Shown here piece after piece: positions 33,833-45,137 of a DNA stretch of 64,000 nucleotides. The position numbers were made by a program, and so were the translations under genes. Under the pieces are notes generated by a model that was given only the letters and a program-made list of their open reading frames with translations, did not search any database and was not told the origin of the DNA. Every line of letters starts with the position of its first letter. The first letter of the stretch is position 1. Origin of the DNA: Aplidium turbinatum (lineage: Eukaryota > Chordata > Ascidiacea > Aplousobranchia > Polyclinidae); NCBI GenBank assembly GCA_918807975.1, contig OU964918.1, positions 30,798,477-30,862,476 of the forward strand, read 5' to 3'.

Positions 33833-36800
33833 GAAGATGGCTATGAGCCAGTCCATCGGCGTTTTAGGTAAGATGTTAGAAAGAGGTTAAAACAAGTTTC
33901 CTTACAACAAAACTGCTGTTTTTATTTGATTTAAAGTATTTTAAGGAATGAAAAAGCAACCTGCTTCTTTTACGAAGGGATATTGAAATACGGTTCATAT
34001 TATTTCTGATGAACATCCGTCATATATTTCATAGCACATAGCCTACTTTTTGAAAATAAGCATGTCTGAGTAATCGGCTTGTTTTGATGACTAAATTCTG
34101 TGTAATGAAGCGCAATTACAATTGATTGCCTGATTTGTTCCTGCATTCTTGAAGATTGGTGTCCGTAGTTTTGTTAGGGATGCTAATTGTTTTGATAAAA
34201 CCGTTTGTTTTTGAGAGTATCAGTTTATCATCTACTGTCATCCTCTGAGTTACAAAGTTGTTTTATGATTGTTGGTTTTTGCGTCTTCCATTTCAAGAAC
34301 TAAAATCAGATGCAACTTGAAAGATATTGTATCACCTTGCTTTTTCACTTGGATAGCAAATTCCCTTTTTTTTACAGTACGTTGTTTCAACGTCTGTTGA
34401 CGTAATTGAAAAAGGACGGATTTTATCGGGATAGGCAAGCTAAGAAGTAGAAACAATCATGTCAGCGTCTGACTGAATTTTGCAATTTTTAATTCGTCTT
34501 CCTGTGATGAAAAAAAAATGGAATGAAATGTGTTTACTGTATGTATCGGGACTAGGTCGAACAGTTGTGGTTTTGTCTAAAACTTTAAAATGGCATTTGA
34601 AGCAAACAGATCATAGAAATATGTAATAGCCATTTTTCCATAATGCTAACTTTGAAGAGTAATTGTATTTCCAGCAATCAATTAGCTTTTCCTTCATTCT
34701 GTTTGTTCAGCATTTGTAAACAGTGTTTTTGAGGTAAATATCAAAATTTTTAAATCTGTTGCCTTCTTATTTCCTGGGCAACATTTTTAAACACAAACCA
34801 ATTATTTTTGTTCACCTGCTTCTTCCTTGCGGTTAGTTTCAATGCAAACAAATCTTGCTTTACATTGATTTGAACGTCCACAATGTTTAAACCATGGACT
34901 TTAAACCAACGCAAAGATGATTTATTTGCTGACTTGAGATTCTTTTCAAGGACCTGCACACATTCCGTGGGGACGTCCTCATCATTTGTGTTTTTGTTTT
35001 TTTGCATGACTGCTGACATTGAATTGATGTAGTTGATTTTATTTTGTGTAAGCAATTTTACTCCCCGTTTGAAACGTACTGGCAAAATCTTTTACTTGCT
35101 GAGAGGACTACACAAGGCAAGATTTTGTTGTTTATGTGCAATCAACACTCGTTAAAACATATGCTGCGTGTAAACGTACCTTTAGTTATCAGGGAACTTC
35201 CACACTAAATCAAATTTTACCTGACTTTACCCGATTCTTGCGTTAATTTCTAACGCATGTCGAGACGTTTCGTTTTGGTGAAAATCTGTCCCAACCTGAG
35301 CTCACTCAACGAGCAAGAGTTGCTCTTTTACACGCAACCAATGCAAACTAACAACTTTCACTACTATTACTGTTAATCTGTGTGACACAAAGGAATCTTT
35401 ATTGTTGATACAAACCAGACCATCGTGTTCGGTAGCAACAATCTTATTTCATTGCAAAGTGTTGATTCGTGTGAAATATCTTGATCGTAAATCAATTGCC
35501 AAATAAACTCTTTATGCGGCTGTGTCGCTGGACCAAAATTGTCAGTAGGAAAAAATGTTCGTTGTAGCTAGTAGAACTAAAAGTCTCGAAGTGAGCAGTT
35601 ATAGCCACCGCAAGTACTATAAACAAACAAAAAAGTAATCAAGCTTTTGACATTGCTACAACATATCAATGCCACCTGATCTGCTGTTTTGGTTGAATTG
35701 CAACAATTTTTTGCTAAACTGCGGAAAACGTTGGTTCGAAATGACGTTAGCAACGCATCACGTACGCAAATTTGTTTTCTTATAGTTGTTTTGTGTAATA
35801 ACCGAAAGATCTTGCATAACACATGTGGAACCTTCAATACGACATGTAGCCCATACATGTAGTAGTCGAAGACCGAAGTCAATAGCGAAAAAGAGCCATC
35901 TCAGTGACACCAAGCTCTTTCATGAATGCATCAATCTTTGTTGACGGTTGACTAACGACACACCATGACATGAGAACGTGGTGTAGTAAATTTACGGAAG
36001 AGTTGCGTGGTTCACGATGCAAACTCTCTTTCTTTCACCAGTGCAGCCCAATATAACGAAGAAATCACTTTCATCAACATGAAATTTTTTGACTTCGTCT
36101 TTAGTTTGCTGTGTAAATAAATCAGTAAACCAAGAAGACCGCTAAAGTATGCGCAGTGTTTTCATAACTGCGCAATTCCAAACTTTGGAGCGTTTGCTTG
36201 CTCGTGGTTCAGTAAGCTGTAACAGTAGCACAGTCTGCCATACATCGTTTTAACGCCGCCTAACGAACAAAATTTAACAAAACAAAATTTACTCTCAGAA
36301 ATCGGTCAGTGGTCCAACTCGGAAGATAAAGATTAACAAAATGTCCACAAACCTTTGTCCGTGGTACAACTCTTAAACCACCCAAAGCATGGAAAGTATC
36401 TATTACAGCGACAGAGCCTTTCAAGCACAAACTAAAGTATCACTATCACAAAATGTTCTCCGCGACCGCGAGTTTCAATCATCTCAGGCAGTTCTTCACA
36501 CCCTTCCTAACGCTTGTAGACGTCACATTGGTGTACAAAACATATTTTTCCCATCGGCGTTTGATAGAGTCGTAGAGATGAACAACAGAAAACCTTCACA
36601 AAACAAGCAGATGATGTTAGAGCGTTGGTATAATATCACGGTGCGTAGTAACAATGTAAATGCACCAAGACTAGTGTTTTGACATGTGAAATGAACTCAT
36701 CGCCTCTGGTCAGTTGTCGTCAATTGAAATGACCCCAGTTGAACTCTGATGCTGAAATAAAAAACAAAGTATGACTCTGTCATTTTGTTTGTTGCACTGT

Positions 36801-36874
36801 CACTTGCCAATGAACAAAAAAATATATTGTACTTGTCAGAGATAAATAAAACCATTTTCAAAAAGCTGAAGATA
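33833..36874. other. No gene established
   Basis: The longest ORFs are 34750-35085 (minus, 111 residues, Lys-rich), 35577-35882 (minus, 101 residues) and 36389-36682 (plus, 97 residues). None shows a recognisable motif. A GTTGTTTCAACGTCTGTTGACG word (34382-34403) resembles the micro-foldback family. Confidence 0.5.
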
Positions 36875-36882
36875 GCCAAAAA

Positions 36883-38062
36883 CAGGGGCTCTATCCACTT
36901 TTAGAATTCGGGGGGGTGATTTTTGGACAGTGGGCTAAAATCGTCATAGTCATTTCAACTTCTGGGGGGCTGCGCCCCCCAGACCCCCCATTGCAGCATC
37001 AGCTTCTTTCTGATCGAAGCATAGGGTTTCCAAGTCGTTTCGGAAAGGGCATTTTTGGGTAAGCAAACTGGTAGTCACTTAACAAGAAATATTTCTGGCA
37101 CTGCAAATGAAAACTCGAACCAATCATAAACTACGTTTTTCGTGACGTGAAAAAGGGCGAAAAGAAGATGATACAAAGCAAATCAAGTGCTGGATTTTCT
37201 ATCAGCTGTTTGTTTGTTTGTTTATTTGTTTTTCATATTTTTACCCTGCATTGCGAGAAAGCGGACTTGAACGCTATGCATCGGTGTACGCCTTCCGACG
37301 TACACCTGACCCACGCTGCAGCCGACTGCAATGTCTGTTTCCGGTTGTGTACTCTACTTATGACTTAAATTTGGTACTACCCATTACTCGAAATCGATCA
37401 CTGAGTAGAGGCAATTATACTCATAGTGAAGTTTCTTCCCCAGAGAAACAACAGCAAGTGCGGGGGGGTGGAGTCGAACATACAGGCTCTCGACTGCGAG
37501 CCCAACTCGCTAACCACTCGGCCACTGCTGCCGACTAAGTTGGCAGCTGGTTGGCTTTTTAGGGGTTAGGGTTAGAAAGTAGTCATTTCATTGACGTGGG
37601 TTCGACTGCTATTGCTCTTTTTTCTTCTGTAATTACCAAATAAAGTTCAAAGCAAAGATTAACTCTCTGGCTAAGTGCGAGAAAGTCACAATTGGACGGT
37701 AGCCTCTTATAACATGTTCTGATTGGTTGGCGGTGTCATTCTAGTCATTTGCAGTGGCAGAATTTTTTCTTGTTAAAGTGGCTACCAAGCAAGCTAAGTT
37801 AAAACACAGTGTAAACGCCTGGCTTGTAGTTCAGGGTTGCCAAACCAAAAAATCATATTGAAATGAAATATATATTCATATTGATAAAAAATTCAAAATG
37901 TGCCAACAGCGAAAATATATTTTTCAAAATTTGATCAATAAAATATCACAAAACCTTTTCAAAGCCAAATGAGTGGGGGGGTGATTTTGCATTGATCACC
38001 CCCCCACTCCAATTAGTGGGGGGGTGATCACCCCCCTCACCCCCCCTTGGATAGAGCCCATG
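36883..38062. mobile_element. hAT-type MITE (GGGGCTCTATCCA family) carrying a SINE
   Basis: Ends CAGGGGCTCTATCCACTT and TTGGATAGAGCCCATG, perfect 8-bp duplication GCCAAAAA (36875-36882, 38063-38070). G and C runs sit inside both ends. The 140-bp element 55406-55545 is a deletion derivative with the same termini. Confidence 0.93.
37365..37540 (-). repeat. tRNA(Ser/Leu)-like SINE
   Basis: The minus strand begins GTCGGCAGCAGTGGCCGAGT with A-box TGGCCGAGTGGTTA, a tRNA Ser/Leu-type head, and B-box GTTCGACTCCA. A non-tRNA body follows (TTTCTCTGGGGAAGAAACTT...GGGTAGTACC). It is not a tRNA gene: the arms do not close into a full cloverleaf. Confidence 0.65.
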
Positions 38063-39015
38063 GCCAAAAATGAAAAAAATCAAAACCTTATCTTTGAAAT
38101 AAGACTTTATCATTTTATTGTCTTTCACAGTATTTTTCATTTTAACTACTTTGTTATTTCATAATACCGGTAGGTTGTACTCAAGGGCGCGGGAAGTAGG
38201 GGTGCTCAAGGGGCTGCAGCCCCCCCTAGAGAAAATTCAGCCCCCCCCTGGAATTTTTAATAATTGTTTCAGCCCCCCCTAGAAAATTCTGACAATTTAA
38301 GGTAGGCCTACATAACATAATTTCAGAAATTTTTTCGAACACTAATTGCTACGATGAATCGAGTTCCTGTTACGTGTCGCGCTCATCATTTGCAATAAAG
38401 AGTCGTCAATCACAGGGAGCTATACCTCTCAGTGGCGGTGCTAGCCACCTTCCCTACTAACACGGCGGTACATCGTTTATTGGACATCATTCTGCAATAT
38501 TTACATTTCATGCGTAGGCTACTTCTGAACATTACAATAATACATGATATTGCTTTGTCAAGTCTGACCGACATGACAGAAGATACCGTAGTGCAGCGTT
38601 TCTTAACCTTTTTTGACTTTAGCACCCCTGTAAACAGGCCTGACCAGTCTAGCACCCCCTAACTATCATTGACATAATAAGACTACTACAGTACCGACCA
38701 AAAGTTTAGTACAGGCCGAAATGTTGACATGCCTTCAGATCGCTGGCGATATATTTTGTAATGAAGTCTCTTGTTGTTTCACAAACTGAGCAGTTGTTTT
38801 AACGAAGTTGATTCAGGATTTGGTATTTGGCTTTCATTCACCAACAGAAATTCAATTATAACCATATGTAAGTGAATCAACTCTCTTAAAACAACAGCAC
38901 CGTTTGTTAGGCGACAAAATATACAAAATATACCGCCAGTGATCAAATAGCATGTCAAAATTTCGACGCCGCCATTAAACTTTGGCCTGCACTATTGAAA
39001 GGAAAGCGATGTACA

Positions 39016-39040
39016 AGTTCAGTTCAGTTCAGTTCAGTTG
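39016..39040. repeat. (TTCAG)n microsatellite
   Basis: Five tandem TTCAG units at the edge of a sequence that, on the minus strand, ends in an A-rich stretch and (CTGAA)n, like a SINE or LINE 3' tail. Confidence 0.6.
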
Positions 39041-39676
39041 TTTTTTTATTTCTGACCATCATATCAAAACAATACACATCAACATAGCAAAGGTCAAGAA
39101 AAAGGTAGAAGCGACAAAACGCGAACGTTAAAACGTGCTTGTGATCGAAGTAAGTTATTGAGTTGAAAAAAATTTGGCACGGTCGCAACACCTTCAAAAA
39201 AATTTAAGATATAAAGGGAAAATAAAAAAATAAAAAATGTTACAAAACAAATAAACATATATAGGCTATAACTTTATTAGCCTACATAACTTTAGCTGAT
39301 ATATTGAAGATTTGTATGGACAGTTGCTATGAAGATCGGCCATGGTGCGTTATCAAGAGTGCTGATGGTCGTAAGGGGAACACGTCTTGATGCGTTTAGC
39401 TCATAGCAAAGAGCAAGGCAGGCAAAGAAAACCCCACAAAGAAATCCTACCATGGGCAAAGCCATTTCAAGCGCAACGCACCAGGCCTTGCACGACTCAC
39501 AAAATAGATAGGCTATAACTTGACGACATGAAAACAAATTGATCATTGTGTTTATTCTTCAAAACTACTGTCGTCATTGGTGATAAAAGAAATAGGAAAA
39601 CCCGAGAATAGTAAAAGAACATGGACAAACTTAAGCATATTTAAGTTACCCAGCTGGGTATCTAGTTACACATGTA

Positions 39677-39949
39677 TCAATGTGATTTCTGTTGTTGCTT
39701 ATGTGTGACCAATTTCTCTATTCGAGGCTTCGTGTTTGTCAAAGCCACTCTCATATCGTGGAGCAACCCATGTTGAAGGCGGCTCCGGCCAATTGTTTTG
39801 ATTTGGAGCATGGTGGAGAACGCCTTTTCACACAGGTAGTTAGTCGGAAATGGGACGATCAATTCCATTGCTGCTCGTGCCAATGCAGGATGTGCTGTCA
39901 ACTGGTCACAGTTGAAATCAGCAAGCGGAAGGACGAAAGTTTGTCCCAC
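39677..39949 (-). pseudogene. hAT transposase C-terminus (Charlie/SCAND3-like)
   Basis: An open frame of 90 residues: PLADFNCDQLTAHPALARAA, then VPFPTNYLCEKAFSTMLQIK, then LLHDMRVALTNTKPRIEKLV and THKQQQKSH. FPTxYLCExxFS and DMRxALxxxxPRIExLVxxKQxQxSH are hallmarks of hAT dimerisation domains. No zinc finger or catalytic Asp region remains. Confidence 0.85.
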
Positions 39950-40377
39950 AACCCTGATTCACCTGCATGTCAATCATAGCTCCTCCTTTAGTCTATTAGC
40001 CTATGATCACTCATGTCTGCCAAGAAGGCTGCTGTATCCACTCTGGATACTTTGCCATGGTGGTTTCTAGAAGCGAGAGGTGAGCAACAATATTACAACA
40101 AAACACCCACCAGATAAGTTCGCACAATCTACTCAGGATCAATTTGAGTATTTGACTGGGAGATGACTACAATGACAGCAAATCATGTAGGCTACTTCGA
40201 AACAGCAATCATTGATATGACAACTGCTGATACTGGCAGAATAATAAAAAAATGCAGAAAATTAAAATGGCATTTTTTGATATTATACTGCATGCATTTA
40301 GCACCCCCTACAGTCTATTCCAGCACCCCCAAGGGGTGCTAGCAACCCCGGTTAAAAAACGCTGCGTACCGTAGTGC

Positions 40378-41290
40378 AATGAGAGGAAACGCTCGTGCAA
40401 ACATATTCGGCTTGGTAAAACAAGCACGCACGACGCGGCTTTATTTTGCGATTACCTGCAGCGGGGAAGTTTTTCAGCCAGCAGAAGCCGTCGCAAGACA
40501 GCTCCAAAGATCTTTGCCTCTTCAGCTTTGGAATCAATCACCACTCTCCGCGAACGGATCAAAAATCTCAGAAAAGATGAATCTGTTTCCAAGCTTGTGG
40601 AAGCAGCGAACGTCTTTGCGTCTGTCAATAACCTAAAGACGCCAAAGGATCCCCGAGTAAGCAAAACTCCAGCAAGATTTCGAAACACAGAGGAATCGGA
40701 TGCTTTGTCGTCTGCGGGAGAAGGAGCGTAGAAACGGCAATACATCGAAGCCCTTGATTTGGTTCAAGCTGAGCTTGATCGAAGATTCGACCAGGCGGAT
40801 CTGCTTACAGCAGCCAACAGAGAGAAGGTCCTTTTGATCTATGCAAACGGTGAGGAAAGATCTGATACTGCGATCAGCTTACCCAATGCCATCAGAAAAG
40901 ATAGCCTAAAAACGGAACTTTATAGCCTACTTTGCTCAGCGATGTTGTAAGTGGAAAAACCGCAAACTCCGTTCAAAAGGTTGCTGAGATACTATTGCAA
41001 CTAAACCCTCAAACACTAAATCTTTTCAAAGAAACGCGAAAATTCGTGGAGCTCTGCTTTTGCCTCTCGGTTTCGGTTGCATCATCACAACGTTCTTTTT
41101 CTGCTCTAAGACGCCTGAAAACGTGGTTGAGCTCAATGACACAAAAACGACTTAGGCTACGGTAGGCCTACTCATCTTGCGTTGATGCTTGTCCACCAAA
41201 ACATTTTGAACATTGTTGATGTCAAAGAACTTATGACACAGTTTATAGAGAAAACACCTGAGCGAAAATCAATCTTCGGAAGCGCGTGAG
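40378..41290 (+). pseudogene. hAT transposase remnant (ZMYM1-like), several frame breaks
   Basis: Successive frames give FCDYLQRGSFSASRSRRKTA, SALESITTLRERIKNLRKDE, RQYIEALDLVQAELDRRFDQ with ADLLTAANREKVLL, then SVSVASSQRSFSALRRLKTW, MTQKRL, LALMLVHQNILNIVDVKELM and FIEKTPERKSIFG before a stop. This is the order seen in ZMYM1-type hAT transposases: the DLxxxEL(E/D)RRFDQ segment followed by the SER-FS-L-R-KTWLRS dimerisation core. At least three breaks separate the parts. Short ORFs in this span are its pieces. Confidence 0.85.
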
Positions 41291-41920
41291 AGCTCATTTC
41301 TACAAACTGTCGTTTTCATATACGGTAACTTTCTAATTTGTTCGTTTTCATTTTAATTTCCTGAACAGCTGCTTTGCTGTTTGCCGTTCTTCATTTGTTA
41401 CAATTTGCAATGTGTGTGTTTTAGCGTCGTTTTTTTTGCCCAGGAGGAGACCGAATGCCCAGTTGTAAATGTCCCCCCATGTAAGGGGGGTCTGGGGGGC
41501 GAAGCCCCCCAGAAGCTGACAACACTACGACAGCTTCAGCCCCCCCTAGAGAAAAATAGTTCCCGCGCCACTGGTTGTACTCGTAATTTACAAACATTTT
41601 ATAAAGCAAGAAAGAATTTGTCAAAAGCAGTGGTAAGCACAAAACTAGCGAAAGAAAATATTGTATAACATTTTTCCAAAAACAGTAGAAAACTGCTGTA
41701 AACTTAAGACAAATAACCTCGTAAATCCCCTCCTAGATGCCATTAGTGCTCACATTGAAGTAAACTAAATGATTTTACGAGAATGCATTGATTAAAATAC
41801 AGCCTAACTCTAAGTAACTTCTATCATGCTAGTTTATTTAACATAGCTTGCTTCCATCAAAACATTGGTAAAAGGCAATATTTCAACAAAAAACAATGAC
41901 GTAGGAAGGCAACGTGCGGT

Positions 41921-42605
41921 CAGTGGCGTAGCCAGAAAAAAAGTTTGGGGGGCCAATTATTTGACGAATTGAAGAGAACGACAAAGTGTTTGATTTAAGA
42001 CATCGCTATCTGATGTGCAGTGGCGTATCCTGGTGGGTTAAGCAAGGGAAGCAATAAAGCTGGTGAGGGGTTAGAGCGTGCCGAAGGCACGCGTATTCTA
42101 GGGAGGTCCGGGGGCATGCACCCGCGGAAAATTTTTGCAAAATTACACTCAAATAATGGATTATAGCACTTTCTGGAAACACTTTCAGGGTAATATTTGT
42201 ATGAAATTTATTAACAGATAAACAGCTATTAACTTATTAAAGGTAGCTGACTAGCTGTTACACTCAAACGGGCAAAAACTGCGGCTAAAATATTAGAAAA
42301 CACAAAAAACTCAGCTACACAAAAACCCAACAGAGTAAGCGATTCTGAAATTGTTTCCACAAATTAGTTAAAAGAAGCGTAAATCGCGTAAACTTTGCGC
42401 GATTTACGATTTGCAAAATTTATTGGTGTTTTTCTGTGTGTCTAAAACAAGTCTTGGGGGGGTGTTAATAGCCAAATGTTTTAGAAAACGATATAAATTT
42501 ATACAAATTATATTATATTTTCAACAAAGGGCTCAACTTCGGAATCCAAACTTTGAAAATATGGAGGGGGCATGGCCCCTTTCACCCCCTCTGGCTACGC
42601 CTATG
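41921..42605. mobile_element. hAT-type MITE (GTGGCGTAGCCAGA family), complete copy
   Basis: Ends CAGTGGCGTAGCCAGA and TCTGGCTACGCCTATG, perfect 8-bp duplication CGTGCGGT (41913-41920, 42606-42613). 685 bp, the inverted counterpart of 8535-9205. The internal palindrome GTAAATCGCG...CGCGATTTAC lies at ~42380-42408. No transposase. Confidence 0.95.
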
Positions 42606-42613
42606 CGTGCGGT

Positions 42614-43207
42614 GCCGCGATAGATTCTGAAATTCTTTGGTGTGCCGGAGATCAAAAAAGTCATCCCACTTCATGCCGTGAGATTACGAGAAAAACAAAA
42701 AATGTGTGCGAGCAGTGGACCAACACTCTACAGGAGTAGGCTACGGTATAGTGACTACTGATCATTTGAAAATGGCAAACGCAAAACAACAGCATATTAC
42801 ACACAGGAATGTGCAAACAATTTTTGACGGTTCTTCTGCAAGAGGATCGTCAGGTACAAAAATTCTTCGATAACTTAAACACTATGATGTTTGAGAGAAA
42901 ATTTTGATATTTTTCAAAAATTAACTACCGTATATTTTTTCAATCTACTAGAAGTAGACAACCACCTGAAAAGTGGTTTTCTCTTCGTGACTACTGCAGG
43001 AACAATGGTTGTGCGTCACGACACATTTAAGAAGGTTCTGCTACACTTTCGTACAGAACATTACTGTCATCAAAGTTTATGATCTTTGTCTAGTTAAGAA
43101 GTCACATAAAGTATATTCTAAGTTTTAATTGTATGAAATTTCTTGAGAAGTAGAGCACACTGATCCGTTTGGAGAAAAGCCATTGAGTTCAAGCTAAGTT
43201 GCATTAA
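42614..43207. other. No gene seen
   Basis: Spacer; the ORF at 42891-43082 has no recognised features. Confidence 0.55.
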
Positions 43208-44162
43208 TTTAAGAAAAATGTGAACACTATAATATAAACGACGACCTTTTAGAGTACATGTTAATTGTATGAGTACATGCATAAAAGTGAGACAAAGTCC
43301 AATTTGAAATTGTTCTGTTGTATTTTTTCAATTTTCCAATATTTTTCCAATGCATTTTTCCAATCAATACAATTAACATGTACTCTAAAAGGTCGTCGTT
43401 TATATTATAGTGTTCACATTTTTCTTAAAATTTTGATGCTTTTGTATCTGCTTTACGCGGATCCCCGATTGACTTTACGTTGATACGGGTTTAAAGTAAT
43501 CGCCCCTTTTTTTAAATAATTAGTTAGAAGTATCTTGCATCCGCTAGTTCGGATCATGTAATTGTAACAGGAGGCTGGCTTGACTGGTCCCAGGCTTTGG
43601 CGTATGTCAGCTTGACTGACTCCATTGTTTGTTGTTTACATTTAAATACTTCGCCGAATGCTTAATATTCTCGTACTTTTTATTGTTGCAACTAAAGTTT
43701 GTCACTTTACTTTTATAATGTAGCCTATGACCTAATTACCTTCATAATTTGCATAAAAATTGTCATTATTACTGCTCGTAGACTAATTTCGCAGACTAAT
43801 TTGTTTCTTGGCAACCACATAACATTTTTAGTCATTTTTTTTAAAGTGAACTGCTGTAAATTTTACTGTACTATGTTGTTAATAAAAGTTGTACTGAAGA
43901 GGGTTCGATACCCGAAATCGCGCGATATGCAACAGAAAAATTTCAAATTGGAAAAATACAACAAAACAATTTCAAATTGGACTCTGTCTCACTTTTATGC
44001 GTGTACTCATACAATTAACATGTACTCTAAAAGGTCGTCGTTTATATTATAGTGTTCACATTTTTCTTAAATTTTTGATGCTTTTGTATCTGCTTTACGC
44101 GGATCCCCGATTGACTTTACGTTGATACGGGTTTAAAGTAATCGCCCCCTTTTTTAAATAAA
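43208..44162. repeat. Composite repeat: two direct 152-bp copies plus a long inverted copy
   Basis: 43367-43518 and 44009-44160 are nearly identical direct copies, 642 bp apart (only a couple of base differences). The segment 43208-43338 is the inverse of about 43941-44071. The shared core reads CATGTACTCTAAAAGGTCGT followed by TTATATTATAGTGTTCAC. The middle has no recognisable coding sequence; the ORF at 43699-44052 runs across the repeat and is not supported. Confidence 0.85.
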
Positions 44163-44690
44163 AGGTTACATTAAGTCGGTGTTTAAAATTGCTGATTTCT
44201 CAGCAGAATTATACATTATGTAATTTTTCATGTCTTAAATTTGTGGTTATGTAGCGGTAGCCTACACATGTGAAGCAAAACTTTTAGTGCAACAGTTACC
44301 TTCAAAAAAAATCTGTACGTAAGTAAAATGTCATGCTCTTTTCTTGAGTTAATTTCAAAAGAGAAATTACCGTACATATTTTAAGCATTTTACAGGGTAA
44401 TTTTCCAGAATGCAAACTTACGCCCAGCAATGATTGATTAATAATAATAGCTATTTTCAAACTAAGAATACCTCACTCACAGACAATTCCTCACAGACTT
44501 AATTATAACAGTTTCGTATATTCGTAGATTTCTGAGGACGAAAATGTGAAGTTTTGACTAACTTGTTGTTCCATCCACTGACTGAATAGGAGGCTGCGCT
44601 GAACTGAAAGTTGTTCTGGACTGCACATCCTTGTAGTTGAATCATTGTTGCTTAACCTTGCCGTCTGTAGGGACAAGGGGCGGTCAGAAC
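44163..44690. other. No gene seen
   Basis: AT-rich spacer before the next MITE. No supported ORF. Confidence 0.55.
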
Positions 44691-45065
44691 CAGGGCTGTG
44701 AAGTCGGCGTAGTGGAGATTTTGGCGCGTCCTGAGTCTTCAAAAAAAGACTGACTCCGACTCGGCTTGACACAAAACGATGAACAATACAATTTTTGTTG
44801 GCAATCTTTTTTTTAAAATTGTTGTTGTTCTCGGTATTGCGTTCTAAAACTTTACAAAAAAAATAGAAGTGTTTTTGTCAGTTTTTGTAAAAGTCGCCGT
44901 TTCAATTTCAATCTCAATTAAGTTTAGTGAATTACTTTTTTTTTAATAAAAAATAGAAAATTGATAAAATCTGGCAACCTTAAAAAATCTAGCAACACTA
45001 AACCCGGAGTCGGCAGGTAAATCGAGGAGTCGGAATCGTGTATTTTTTCCGACTCCCCAGCCCTG
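44691..45065. mobile_element. hAT-type MITE (CAGGGCTG...GAGTCGG ends)
   Basis: Ends CAGGGCTGTGAAGTCGG and CCGACTCCCCAGCCCTG, with GGAGTCGG words inside both arms. The flanks (GTCAGAAC, AAGAATGC) do not match, so no target duplication is visible. 375 bp, no transposase. Confidence 0.7.
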
Positions 45066-45137
45066 AAGAATGCAGTAAAAATAATCCTCAAATCAATTTA
45101 TAGCAATTTAGACAATTTACTTCTTCTATCGAGTCTT

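Larger units (their letters stand above)
38594..40364 (-). mobile_element. Nested Charlie-like hAT
   Basis: Ends CAGCGTTTCTTAACC and GGTTAAAAAACGCTG. TACCGTAGTG flanks it (38584-38593 and 40367-40376), with two extra bases on the right side. Subterminal AGCACCCC words occur at both ends. A transposase tail is at 39677-39949. A (TTCAG)n run at 39016-39040 may be the tail of a further small insert. Confidence 0.88.
38182..41573 (+). mobile_element. hAT transposon (ZMYM1-like transposase) with a nested hAT
   Basis: Ends CAAGGGCGCGGGAAGTA and TAGTTCCCGCGCCACTG, perfect 8-bp duplication GTTGTACT (38174-38181, 41574-41581). It holds a second hAT at 38594-40364 and a decayed transposase in 40378-41290. 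Both ends have runs of CAGCCCCCCCTAG just inside the termini. Confidence 0.95.

Noticed and set aside
34750-35085. 111-residue Lys-rich ORF as a gene
   Set aside because: No motif, AT-rich composition and no splice or neighbour support. Chance is the simpler reading.
36389-36682. 97-residue ORF as a gene
   Set aside because: No motif recognised and no signs of splicing or conservation visible here.
39016-39040. CRISPR-like tandem array
   Set aside because: A five-unit pentanucleotide microsatellite without spacers.
43367-44160. LTR retroelement with 152-bp LTRs
   Set aside because: No TG...CA ends, no primer-binding or polypurine site, no coding sequence between the copies, and a long inverted copy adjoins them.
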